Below, piece after piece: positions 9,201-16,419 of a stretch of 64,000 nt of DNA. The notes beneath the pieces are model-generated. The model did not search any database. It was given only the letters and a program-made list of their open reading frames with translations, and was not told the DNA's origin. The stretch comes from Thiorhodococcus mannitoliphagus. Lineage in GTDB: Bacteria > Pseudomonadota > Gammaproteobacteria > Chromatiales > Chromatiaceae. The translations under genes and the position numbers were made by a program. Numbering within the stretch: the first letter of the stretch is position 1; each line of letters starts with the position of its first letter. The stretch lies in the NCBI RefSeq assembly GCF_010915725.1, contig NZ_JAAIJR010000003.1, forward strand, positions 1-64,000, given 5' to 3'.

Positions 9201-9748
9201 AGGCCACGCCCATCGTGCCGACCAACAAGCGCTTTGCCGAGCCCGAGGTGCCGGCGAGCTTCAACGGCTTCGCCAACCCAGGCGCGGGCAACCCGCAGCT
9301 CTACCGGGTCAGTACTGGCCACGGCGGCGTCATGTGCGAGGGCTGCCACGGCGCAACCCATGCGGAGTGGCCGAACGCCAATCCGAACGCCAACGACAAT
9401 GTCACGGCCAAGCAGCTGCAAGGGCACGTCGGGACGGTCGCGGACTGCACCACCTGCCACTCCTCGAGTCCGGGCAACAACCTCAACGGCCCGCACGGCT
9501 TACACCGGATCGCGTTCGACAGTACGCCCTGGTCGAGCGGCGGCACCCATGGCAGCCGCGGTGAGAGCTTCGGCAACTGCTCGACCTGCCATGGCGGCAC
9601 CAGCCGCAGGAACAGTTGCGGGACCGTGCTCTCGCGCGCACTCGCCGATCGCACCTTCAGCGGACGGACGATCCGGGCGGGCGAACCCGTGGGTTGCGCC
9701 GTGTGCCATAGCAGCAGCTACTGGAACAGCACCTGCGTCAACCAGTAG
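6203..9748 (+). CDS. Secreted PKD-domain nonaheme c-type cytochrome
   Basis: The 1181-residue protein starts with a long signal segment (hydrophobic core AVFAITAAIMMTA, then ASPAQA). It carries three PKD domains (about residues 150-410) and a conserved middle region beginning SVLAINDLGMHCGDLD. From about residue 680 to the end it has nine CxxCH heme-binding motifs: CANCH, CQVCH, CYQCH, CSDCH, CGSCH, CEGCH, CTTCH, CSTCH and CAVCH. Scattered extra His can serve as distal ligands. PKD domains favour a surface or extracellular location, so it is probably an electron carrier outside the inner membrane. The ATG at 6203 has GGGGA upstream and is preferred to an in-frame ATG four codons earlier. A small exported protein and a TlpA-like thioredoxin follow on the same strand. 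Electron donor and acceptor are not known; the divergent multicopper-oxidase genes are candidates. Confidence 0.85.
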   Translation: MKQPRNDCCPSHSPPGGCVGSRGGIIAVFAITAAIMMTASPAQADDEDESSSQLSISSAEWRSSRSRLEMSGRGDRRRTVTLVNAYDSSQVLGSDRIERSRWSIRDTRPRPVPCRVRATQSDGQTVERDVSGAPDNCSPKSPGDGNQSPNANANGPYSATTGTTVRFSSAGSTDPDGSIASYAWSFGDGSNGSGANPSHTYSTAGAYTATLTITDNDGATASDTASVTITDVPPTNQSPTANANGPYSGATGTAVSFSSTGSTDPDGSIASYAWSFGDGSNGSGANPSHIYSTVGAFTATLTVTDNDGATASDTASVDITETPPPNQPPTANANGPYSGTTGATVSFTSTGSRDPDGSIASYAWSFGDGSNASGASPTHTYTTAGTYTVTLTVTDNDGASASAGTTASITGSVALCNSADPTGISISSTSQSGCPENQVPEQSIVPNNSYSVLAINDLGMHCGDLDTRVSSILPPFQVLLAQVILKGAEPTLNPDGVSVFYSATSNPNDPILSEGVFDGVLANGDTYKTNFWSSAIAGGIYNAFYPFDIDGLMTADLGLPVPNLETLYISNGNVVPGGTGVIDAVQHAMPGIDNPYGPNNLGNAPQLVQEHYTDKPFFVGFPFGYVAEGVNWFEGAGIPFAAYDDFGRENAYPLVRVQARNAAGTTLSTVDTVLPISGEASCANCHTTSTDYASVHGTGNRTNGPTNALSDAGLPVATTLDDPDSDMPPKVSLEYAADINVLRLHDLTHGANYVAPSGNGTAAPAPCDISVDTDGAGNGDANCLTNKALVQKEPVVCQVCHYTPALDLAHVGPKTGPVGTEANGRNQLAHQSNSRVMHNHHGQFSSLFPSIPAPEQGLDGIIANQSERLSALEDTCYQCHPGTKVQCLRGAMFNGGMVCSDCHGDMNHVGNDFSAGVSPSNPGAFALNLGDFYDPNSAQPRVPWANEPGCGSCHTGDASNNLAGTTGTVVNTRDTNDNLDDIRLRVAYRVNNQGEPADPKATPIVPTNKRFAEPEVPASFNGFANPGAGNPQLYRVSTGHGGVMCEGCHGATHAEWPNANPNANDNVTAKQLQGHVGTVADCTTCHSSSPGNNLNGPHGLHRIAFDSTPWSSGGTHGSRGESFGNCSTCHGGTSRRNSCGTVLSRALADRTFSGRTIRAGEPVGCAVCHSSSYWNSTCVNQ
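6700..7440 (+). repeat. Three tandem ~270-bp PKD-coding repeats
   Basis: The three PKD domains are encoded by repeats spaced about 270 bases apart, with matching segments near 6715, 6985 and 7255. The first two are nearly identical at DNA level (shared GGATCCGGACGGCAGCAT and the following ~80 bases), and the third is more diverged. This points to a fairly recent internal duplication and makes the domain number prone to change by recombination or to misassembly. Confidence 0.8.
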
Positions 9749-9889
9749 CCAGCTCAGGCGGCAAGGACGCCGCCAAGAATGACCGCGAGAATGGGCCCTG
9801 ACCGGGCAATCCGGCAGGGTCTTTTCAGGTCGCGCAACGGCCTTCCTTGCGCACACAGATTCCCTTCGCTCACATCCAGGAGACTCAGC

Positions 9890-10267
9890 ATGCGTTCAGA
9901 CCAGGCTTGCCTTGCACTCATCACGGGGTTGCTGGTCGGCTCCCCCGCGCTGGCCGATGAGACACCCGTCGACATCCAGACCGATCTGGAGGGCGACTAT
10001 TTCATCGTCGAGCAGTCTGGCACCGCGAACAGGCCGATTCTGGTCGCCAAGCGCGCCGCGCCTGGCTATGACCATTTCATCAAACGGGAATTCGATTGCG
10101 ATGCCCGGAGGGTGCGCTACCTGGCAGAGGGCGATAGCCTTCAAAGCATGACCGAAGCCGAGCCTGAGCCGGAGATGGAGCCCATCTCGGCGGGGAGCAT
10201 CTCAGACCAGTTGTCCAAGTACGTCTGCCCCGAGGCCAAGCCCGAGTCCCAGCCCGCCGCGGAATAG
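9890..10267 (+). CDS. Small exported protein of unknown function
   Basis: This 125-residue protein has a clear signal peptide (core LALITGLLVGS, cleavage near PALA-DE). The mature domain is acidic, with two Cys (FDCDARRVRY and KYVCPEAK) that could form a disulfide, and an acidic/Pro-rich stretch EAEPEPEMEP. I recognise no family. The ATG follows AGGAG at the right distance. It sits between the nonaheme cytochrome and a TlpA-like thioredoxin, so an accessory role in cytochrome maturation or electron transfer is an inference from position only. Confidence 0.7.
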   Translation: MRSDQACLALITGLLVGSPALADETPVDIQTDLEGDYFIVEQSGTANRPILVAKRAAPGYDHFIKREFDCDARRVRYLAEGDSLQSMTEAEPEPEMEPISAGSISDQLSKYVCPEAKPESQPAAE

Positions 10268-10271
10268 CCTC

Positions 10272-10868
10272 ATGCAGGCATGCCTCTACGCGAGATCGGC
10301 CGGCCCCGGCAAAGCGTCGAGCCTAGCACTGAAGCGGCGTTCGCGCGGGAGGATCGTCCTGGTCGCAGCCGGTCTATCGCTGTGCATGAGCGCCGCGGAG
10401 GCGGCCGGGGTGCTCTCCCCCGCGCCCGCCGCAACCGCCGCACCAGAGCTGGTCCTGCCGGACCTCGACGACGAACTCATGGACCTCACAACACTCAAAG
10501 GCAAGGTCGTCTTGGTGAGCTTCTGGGCAAGCTGGTGCCGCCCCTGCCTGGAGGAGATCCCGAGCCTCCAGCAGCTCGCCGCAGCATTGCAGGATATGCC
10601 CTTCGCGATCGTTGGCGTGAACCTGGCGGAGGCGCCGCTCCGCGTCAAGACCCTGGTCAGGCGGCTCGGCATCAGGTTCCCAGTGGTGCTCGACAGGGAC
10701 AGCGCCAGCTTCGACCGCTGGGGCGCAACCTTAATCCCTACCACCTTTGTCTTGGATCGGCAGGGCTTCGTGCGCTTCGTCGGACGAGGCCTGGTGGACT
10801 GGGACTCCGCCGAGATCATGGACCTCTTGCAGGCCCTCATCCGCGAAGGAACAGCGACCCTTCCTTAA
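10272..10868 (+). CDS. TlpA/ResA-like periplasmic thioredoxin
   Basis: The 198-residue protein has an N-terminal membrane anchor or signal (core IVLVAAGLSLCMSAAEAA) and a thioredoxin fold with the active-site motif WCRPC in SFWASWCRPCLEEIPSL. The cis-proline region is LIPTTFVLDRQG. Proteins of the TlpA/ResA type reduce periplasmic thiols, either of apocytochromes before heme attachment or of copper-site cysteines in Sco and oxidase subunits. It lies four bases after the preceding small gene and converges with the cytochrome/binding-protein gene, overlapping it by four bases. Given the nine-heme cytochrome and the Sco gene in the same island, a role in maturing one of them is likely. Confidence 0.85.
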   Translation: MQACLYARSAGPGKASSLALKRRSRGRIVLVAAGLSLCMSAAEAAGVLSPAPAATAAPELVLPDLDDELMDLTTLKGKVVLVSFWASWCRPCLEEIPSLQQLAAALQDMPFAIVGVNLAEAPLRVKTLVRRLGIRFPVVLDRDSASFDRWGATLIPTTFVLDRQGFVRFVGRGLVDWDSAEIMDLLQALIREGTATLP

Positions 10869-12706
10869 GGCGTGCGCCAATCCGTCACGGCGACCAACGC
10901 CTTGCCTCCATCCGCCGGCAACTGCGCGATGTAGGCCGATCGCGACAGGAAACGCTGTCCCGGCGCCAGGCTGACATGCGGATAGACCGAGGTGTAGTTG
11001 GCGCTGTCGACCATGTGCTCGATACGTTCAAGCAGATAGTCCCGCAGGAAAAAACCACGCATCTGGATGAGCGCACCGCCAACCATTTTGAGCGTGAAGT
11101 AGGCGTCGCCTTGCACGGCAGAGGCTTTGGGCGAATACACCCCTTTCGAGCGCAGCCAACCCGTCGAGCGGGCCAGGAGACGTGCCTGTTTGCTTGGCAG
11201 TTCCTGGGTGAGGACGAAGAAGAGGCGTTCGCGGACCTGTAAAGGAAAGAGTTCCGGGTCGATCTCGGTGAGGCTGGTCGAGAGGTAGAGCCGGGTCTCA
11301 CCGCCGCTCGCCTTGGACTCCCACAGCTGCGCGAGGTCCCCTTGGCCGAGCCAGATCACGAGCGCGCCAGGATCCTTGCCCTTCGCCAGAGAGTCCCAGA
11401 ATGCCGCACTCGGGGCCGCCGGGGCGGAGATGAGGATGTCTTCGACCTCCTCGCCGTCCGATGCCAGCTGTCGCCTCAACTGCTCCGCCGCGACCGACGC
11501 CCTCGGATCCTCGGGCCGATAGACTTGGACGATCCCTCGTCCGCCCAAGTCTGCGTCGCGGAGATGCCGGACGATGCCGTCGGCCTGCAGCGCCATCCCG
11601 CGCGAGAAATAGACGGAGTAAGCGTCGCCGTCACCGACGACGGGCAGGTCGGTCACCGGAAAGAGGCAAGGCAGCTGGGTCTCTTCGCAGAAGTCATGGA
11701 TCGGCTGCCAGGGTCCAGGCGCCATACCGCTCAGGACGGCGAAGACGGGTTGCTGCTGGTATTGGTCTCTGAGCTGGGACTGCCAGGACTCCGGCGGGCC
11801 TTTCAGATCCCAGACGTGAAGCACCCACTTGCGGTAGGGACCGAAGATCCACTCCTTGTGCCAGGGGGGATTCGCCGCGCGCGCGCCCTCGTGGCGGGTC
11901 TCCGTGTTCTTCAGGGCGATAAACTGCTCGAAGACATCGAGAAAGGCCTTTCGCGTCTCCTGGTCGATCCCGTCAGCGAGGATGGTCGCGAAGTGGATTT
12001 CATGATCCGTCACTCCCGGGGAAGGGTCGAGAGACAGTGATTTCAGATAGGTCAGCAGGATGTCCAGCTCAGCGTCAGTCAGCGGATACCTCGGCATGAG
12101 CGGATCGAGCGGTTGACCCGCAGCGTCGATACCCTCTCGAATTGCCCTCTTCAGGGTCGCATCCGTGTAGGCCGGTCGTTGCATCGGCGCGAGGGGGTTA
12201 CGGCTCGTGGGGGTCCTGAGCGGCTGGTAGAGCATTTCACCGATGATCGCTGGCGCTACCTCCTGGCCTTCCGCGGCTCCTAGTCCGCTGCGGCGATGGC
12301 AAGCGCCGCAGATCACTTGAGTTCCGGTCAATCGGACGTCTCCCGCAACCATTCCGGACATCAGTCCTCCAGACGGCAGAAGTCCTTCGCGGTACATCCG
12401 CTTGCCGATCGCAACCGCCTCGGATAGCTCAGCCGAATCGGCCGCCAACGGCGGCTGGCCACCCATGGCAACGGAGCCGATCAGCAGCAAGGTCGAGGCA
12501 ACGCCAAGCCGGACCGCTCTGCGCGTGGACGGCCACTCGGCCCAGCGGGCTGGAGCCGAATCCCGACACCTCGACCGCGCTTCTGGCCAGAACAGGCTCA
12601 GTGCAAGAAGGTGGGGCGCGATCGCCCTGCTCTCGGACGGACGATGCCTGCGACCTAAAGAAAGGGCCTCTCGCCTTTTCGTCGCGATGGGGAGCAATTC
12701 GGACAT
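10865..12706 (-). CDS. Cytochrome c fused to periplasmic-binding-protein-like domain
   Basis: The 613-residue protein has an N-terminal extension of ~60 residues, then a hydrophobic segment (about 65-85). A monoheme cytochrome c domain follows with CGACH at residues 133-137 and a candidate axial Met in PLDPLMPRYPL. The larger C-terminal part (about 230-610) resembles type I periplasmic binding proteins of branched-chain amino acid ABC systems. AGGAGG four bases before the ATG supports this start although the signal is unusually deep. It is last in a probable unit with the copper TonB receptor and the Sco gene, so it may sense or handle a redox-active ligand. No ABC permease is nearby, which argues against a simple import role. 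Confidence 0.75.
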   Translation of the reverse strand: MSELLPIATKRREALSLGRRHRPSESRAIAPHLLALSLFWPEARSRCRDSAPARWAEWPSTRRAVRLGVASTLLLIGSVAMGGQPPLAADSAELSEAVAIGKRMYREGLLPSGGLMSGMVAGDVRLTGTQVICGACHRRSGLGAAEGQEVAPAIIGEMLYQPLRTPTSRNPLAPMQRPAYTDATLKRAIREGIDAAGQPLDPLMPRYPLTDAELDILLTYLKSLSLDPSPGVTDHEIHFATILADGIDQETRKAFLDVFEQFIALKNTETRHEGARAANPPWHKEWIFGPYRKWVLHVWDLKGPPESWQSQLRDQYQQQPVFAVLSGMAPGPWQPIHDFCEETQLPCLFPVTDLPVVGDGDAYSVYFSRGMALQADGIVRHLRDADLGGRGIVQVYRPEDPRASVAAEQLRRQLASDGEEVEDILISAPAAPSAAFWDSLAKGKDPGALVIWLGQGDLAQLWESKASGGETRLYLSTSLTEIDPELFPLQVRERLFFVLTQELPSKQARLLARSTGWLRSKGVYSPKASAVQGDAYFTLKMVGGALIQMRGFFLRDYLLERIEHMVDSANYTSVYPHVSLAPGQRFLSRSAYIAQLPADGGKALVAVTDWRTP

Positions 12707-12773
12707 CGAACCTCCTGGGCTGCTGATCGGCTAGGGTGTTCAGCGACGCCACGATGGATTGGCCCCGTCTACG

Positions 12774-15080
12774 TCAGAAACTCAGTGAGAGGCTGGCATA
12801 GATGGAACGACCAGGCCCCGGCACTGGGGTGCCCCACTGGGGTTCATTGGGCTCAGGCGGGATCGTCATGGTCGTGCCCTGACCGACATAGGCTCCGCCC
12901 AGGGGCAGTTCATAGAAGCGGTCGAACAGGTTCTCGATACCGACTTCCAGGCTCCAGGTCTTGCGTTCATAGCGGCTGCGCAGATGCGCAAGCCCATAAC
13001 CGGCGGTTTGCATCTCGTTGCGCACTTGCGAGACATCCTCCTTGCCTGCTACGAACTCGCCTTCCAGGGTATTACGCCAGGGACCGAGCTCCTGCGTCAG
13101 GATGAGCTTGGCGTTCAGCGGCATGATGTTGTAGAGAGTGTCGTCGGTGTCGTCGTTCTCGCCCTTGGTGTAGCTTGCCAGACCCTGGAGCCTAAAATCG
13201 CCATAAGCGGTGCCGCTCGCCACTACATAGTGCGCCGCGAGGTCCAATCCGTAGAGATAAGCGGATTGGTTGACATACTTGAGCACGGTGAAGTTGTCGA
13301 CCACCGGCACGACACGGGGCGCGTTGGTCGCGGAGTCCCACTGCACCGCGTCGATGTAGTCGCGCACATAGGTGTAATAAGGCGTCAACTTGACACCCCA
13401 GCGTTGCTGACCAGCGTCGTGCCAATCTGCGGTGAGGCTCAGGGTGCTCGCCACCTCCGGCTTCAGATCCAAGTTGCCGACGTAACCGTTGCCGTCGCCG
13501 ACGAAGTTGTTCATGAAGGCAGCCATCTGCCAAGTCGACCAGGTATAGCGCTCATAGAGGTTGGGTGAGCGGGTCTTTTGGGCTAGGCCGATCTCGTAGG
13601 TCTGGGTGTCCGCCGGCGTGAAGCGGGCGAGCCACGAGAGATCCCAGTTATGGTCTGTCTTAGCGCGGTCCTGCGTATTGAAGATCGACGCGTCCCGCGT
13701 TTGACTAACCGGACTCGTGGTCCCGGTGGTCGGGTAGGAATCAAGGTTATAGCCATGCACTTGGCCTGCATCCATGGCGATATTCTCAAAGCGAACGCCC
13801 AGGATGTGCGTCCAGCGATCCTTGCTGATTTCCCATTCGCCATAGAGTGCGAAGCGGTCGCGTTGTCCGTCGTTGATGTTCCAGAAGGTATAGGGCCACA
13901 TGTTCGCGCCCGAGGGTGTCCACCAGTCGTCCAGGCGGTAGTTCTGGTACTCACCGCCGAGGCGCACGAGGTCTCCGCTGGCTAGGGGGAGTTCGGCGCT
14001 GAGGGTGACCCCCCCATTTTTCCCGTCGGTGTACATTGGCATGCCGGCCGCGCAACCCGTCATCCCGCCTGAGATGGGTGAACAGGGGTTACCCTCTAAC
14101 GCGGCGGAACCTCCAGAGGCACCTCCGTACCAATAGCGCTTGTCATCGCCGAAATCCATTTCGTGTTGGGTGTGCTCGTAATAGGCCCGTGCCTTCAGTG
14201 TTCCCCAAGCCAGTTCGCCAGTGTAGGCCAGGTTGAACTGATCGCTGAGGTTATCGGTCATATCCATCCGCTGGTTCGGATAGTTCTCATAGGGGATGTG
14301 CTGACGGCCGTAGGTGAGGTCCACCAGGTTGCCGTCGTTTTGCCACCCGAACTTGACGGACTGATTGCTGGCTTCATAGGCGGTTGATCCCACCTCATCC
14401 AAATCAAGTATGTGACCCGGACGACCCGTGAAACCGTAATCCTTGAAATCGCCGCCGGCCTTGTAGTTGTCGGATTGGGCGTAGGAGCCGGTGTAGGTGA
14501 GGCTCAGGCTGTCGGTGGCATAGGTACCGGAGAGGTTTCCGCCCCAGCTATCGCCATTGCTGCGATAGAAGATGCCCGTCTCACCCTTCACGAGACGCTC
14601 ACCGGGATCGGCAAAAGCGGGGGCCGCGGACTGCACCAGGATACTGCCGCCAATGCTGTCGCCCCCCAGGCTCACCGGGGTGACGCCGGAATAGACCTGG
14701 ATGCTCTCCACTGCGGTAGGGTCTATGTAGGACAGCGGCGAGTTCATGTGGTTGGGACAGGAGGCGACGAGGTCCATGCCGTCCACCTTGGTGCGCAGGC
14801 GATCGTCCGCCAGGCCGCGGATGACCGGCAGGCTGGACAGGCCTCCGCCAGTCTGGGCGCTCACACCGGGGATGTCCGTGAGGAGACTGGCGGTATCGCT
14901 CGTGCGCGCCCGCTTGGGCGCGATCTCGGCGCGGTTCAGCGTCGTGGCGCCTGAATCCAGCGGCAATTCCCCAGGGGCCGTGACGAGGACTTCGCTCAGG
15001 ATGGAGACATCATCCGCCGCGAGAGATTGCGTGGCATAGAGCGCAATGAGCGCGGTAAGTGGCTTGAGTCGGGGTTGCAT
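12774..15080 (-). CDS. OprC/NosA-like TonB-dependent copper receptor
   Basis: The 768-residue outer-membrane receptor has a signal peptide (cleavage near SLAA), an N-terminal plug (about 25-150) and a beta-barrel ending in the typical terminal Phe (SLSLSF). The plug carries C108-P-N-H-M112, a CxxxM motif. A barrel loop carries H306-E-M308, an HxM motif. These match in type and order the Cys, Met, His and Met copper ligands known from the OprC copper importer of Pseudomonas. I therefore infer uptake of copper rather than iron. The neighbouring Sco chaperone and multicopper oxidases support this. No TonB/ExbBD genes are in the window, so it would use a shared energy system. Confidence 0.85.
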   Translation of the reverse strand: MQPRLKPLTALIALYATQSLAADDVSILSEVLVTAPGELPLDSGATTLNRAEIAPKRARTSDTASLLTDIPGVSAQTGGGLSSLPVIRGLADDRLRTKVDGMDLVASCPNHMNSPLSYIDPTAVESIQVYSGVTPVSLGGDSIGGSILVQSAAPAFADPGERLVKGETGIFYRSNGDSWGGNLSGTYATDSLSLTYTGSYAQSDNYKAGGDFKDYGFTGRPGHILDLDEVGSTAYEASNQSVKFGWQNDGNLVDLTYGRQHIPYENYPNQRMDMTDNLSDQFNLAYTGELAWGTLKARAYYEHTQHEMDFGDDKRYWYGGASGGSAALEGNPCSPISGGMTGCAAGMPMYTDGKNGGVTLSAELPLASGDLVRLGGEYQNYRLDDWWTPSGANMWPYTFWNINDGQRDRFALYGEWEISKDRWTHILGVRFENIAMDAGQVHGYNLDSYPTTGTTSPVSQTRDASIFNTQDRAKTDHNWDLSWLARFTPADTQTYEIGLAQKTRSPNLYERYTWSTWQMAAFMNNFVGDGNGYVGNLDLKPEVASTLSLTADWHDAGQQRWGVKLTPYYTYVRDYIDAVQWDSATNAPRVVPVVDNFTVLKYVNQSAYLYGLDLAAHYVVASGTAYGDFRLQGLASYTKGENDDTDDTLYNIMPLNAKLILTQELGPWRNTLEGEFVAGKEDVSQVRNEMQTAGYGLAHLRSRYERKTWSLEVGIENLFDRFYELPLGGAYVGQGTTMTIPPEPNEPQWGTPVPGPGRSIYASLSLSF

Positions 15081-15425
15081 CTCTAGTTACAGCTCCTGAA
15101 TGACCGGAGGAGGCCCCGACCAGGAAGCAATGCCGCCCTGTCAATGTCCTTGACTCCAAGTCTGTCGTAAAGAAGTCGGGTGATTTCCCCGAAAATCATG
15201 TATCCATCATGGGGTCGGATGAAACCGCGCCCGGAACGCTATGCACCGTTTTGAGTCGACAGCCAGATTCACGCTCGCCTGTAGAACTGGAGTCGACGCA
15301 GCTTAGGCTAGCGAAGAACCATTGGAACAAACATCAGTAAAACGAATCAACTGAACCGCTTGGCCGGCCAAGCGTGGGGGCAGGCCTGGACGCTCAGCGC
15401 CTACTCCCAGGGATGGCTCTGGCAC
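15081..15425. other. Intergenic region upstream of copper receptor
   Basis: This 345-base stretch holds the promoter of the TonB receptor gene (minus strand) and the 3' side of the Sco gene. I see no gene, no strong hairpin and no clear regulator palindrome. Confidence 0.5.
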
Positions 15426-16178
15426 TCAGCCATCGGCGCGCTGAAAGTGCTGGTACTCCTTAATCACATCACCCGCGCTCGCGAACCCATCGAGCCGCAC
15501 CCAGGGGTCACCCGCCGTTTGGCGCAGCAAGATGGCCGGCTCATGACTCATCTTGTTCCCGTGATAGACCTCGAAGGCCTTCTGAATCGCGATGATGTCG
15601 TCGCGGTTGCCGGTGAAGAAGCGCCATTCCGGACCGGCATGATAACGCTCCGCATAGGCGCGCAGCCGCTCGGGCGTGTCCTCCTCCGGATCGATGGAGA
15701 TGGAGATCATCCGAACATCCTGCGCGCCCTCCCCCAAGGCTCCTTGCACCTGGCTGAAGGTCGCGCTCAGGACCGGGCAGATCGTGGTGCAGGTCGTGAA
15801 GATGAAGTTGACGATGACGGGCTTCCCGCTGTCCAACTCGCGCAGCAGACTGGTCTCCTTTCCGTTCATGTCCACCAGCTTGCGGTCGGGCAGCGCGTAG
15901 CGCTGCTCCGAGCGTTGGAAGGCGGTCTCCTGCATCATGGCCCGATGATGTGCATGCGGATCCGGCGATTCCGCGGACGCCCCCGTCTCCTGCATCTGGT
16001 GCATCGCATGATCATGGCTCATCCCAGCCTGGTGGGCCGAGTGGCCCTCTTCCATACCGGCATGCCCGGCGTGCGGGTCCATGGCCCAGGCGCCCGCCGC
16101 CAAGGCGGTCAATCCAGCGGCCGCCCCCAGCGCAGCTCCCGTTGTCCTGCTCAACCCTGTTCGTCTAAACCTTCTCAC
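15426..16178 (-). CDS. SCO1/SenC/PrrC-family copper chaperone
   Basis: Sco proteins bind copper through CxxxC plus a distal His and deliver it to copper enzymes. The 250-residue protein shows an N-terminal signal anchor (about 12-32) and a His/Met-rich tail (about 33-82, with many HxxM/HxH pairs) that could buffer copper. The thioredoxin-like Sco domain has C130-TTI-C134 and H212 in KMSHEPA. The His/Met-rich insertion is longer than in plain Sco proteins. It lies between the subtilase gene and the copper receptor gene on the same strand. The most likely client is one of the multicopper oxidases upstream in the island, because no cytochrome oxidase genes are near. Confidence 0.9.
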   Translation of the reverse strand: MRRFRRTGLSRTTGAALGAAAGLTALAAGAWAMDPHAGHAGMEEGHSAHQAGMSHDHAMHQMQETGASAESPDPHAHHRAMMQETAFQRSEQRYALPDRKLVDMNGKETSLLRELDSGKPVIVNFIFTTCTTICPVLSATFSQVQGALGEGAQDVRMISISIDPEEDTPERLRAYAERYHAGPEWRFFTGNRDDIIAIQKAFEVYHGNKMSHEPAILLRQTAGDPWVRLDGFASAGDVIKEYQHFQRADG

Positions 16179-16245
16179 GTGACACCGCTCCTCTATTTAG
16201 AAACACCAGACGACTTCCTAGAAACAACTGACCTCGAGTCCCGAT

Positions 16246-16405
16246 CCCGTAGGATGGGCAAAGCCCGCGCGATGAGCTTCATGCGGAGCGCCGGGGGTCG
16301 ACGGGCGTGCCCATCACCCCAGCTCCGCGCCTTTCAAGATGGGCAAGTCCGCTCGGCCGCGAGGCCAGACTGAGACCGCTGAGCACGGACTTTGCCCATC
16401 GCACC
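16246..16405. repeat. Dispersed inverted-repeat element, copy 1
   Basis: This ~160-base element starts with CCCGTAGGATGGGCAAAG and ends with GGACTTTGCCCATCGC, an imperfect inverted repeat with internal GTGCCCATC segments. A second copy with perfect ends lies at 19565-19727. Repeats beginning GTAGGATGGGCAAAG are widespread in gammaproteobacteria. It occupies the gap between the subtilase and Sco genes and may act as a transcription-attenuating structure. Confidence 0.7.
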
Positions 16406-16419
16406 GCCCCATCTCCTGA

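Noticed and set aside
8432-9496. 354-residue minus-strand frame inside the nonaheme cytochrome gene
   Set aside because: It is antisense to the clear CxxCH reading frame and is rich in Val/Arg/His as expected for a shadow.
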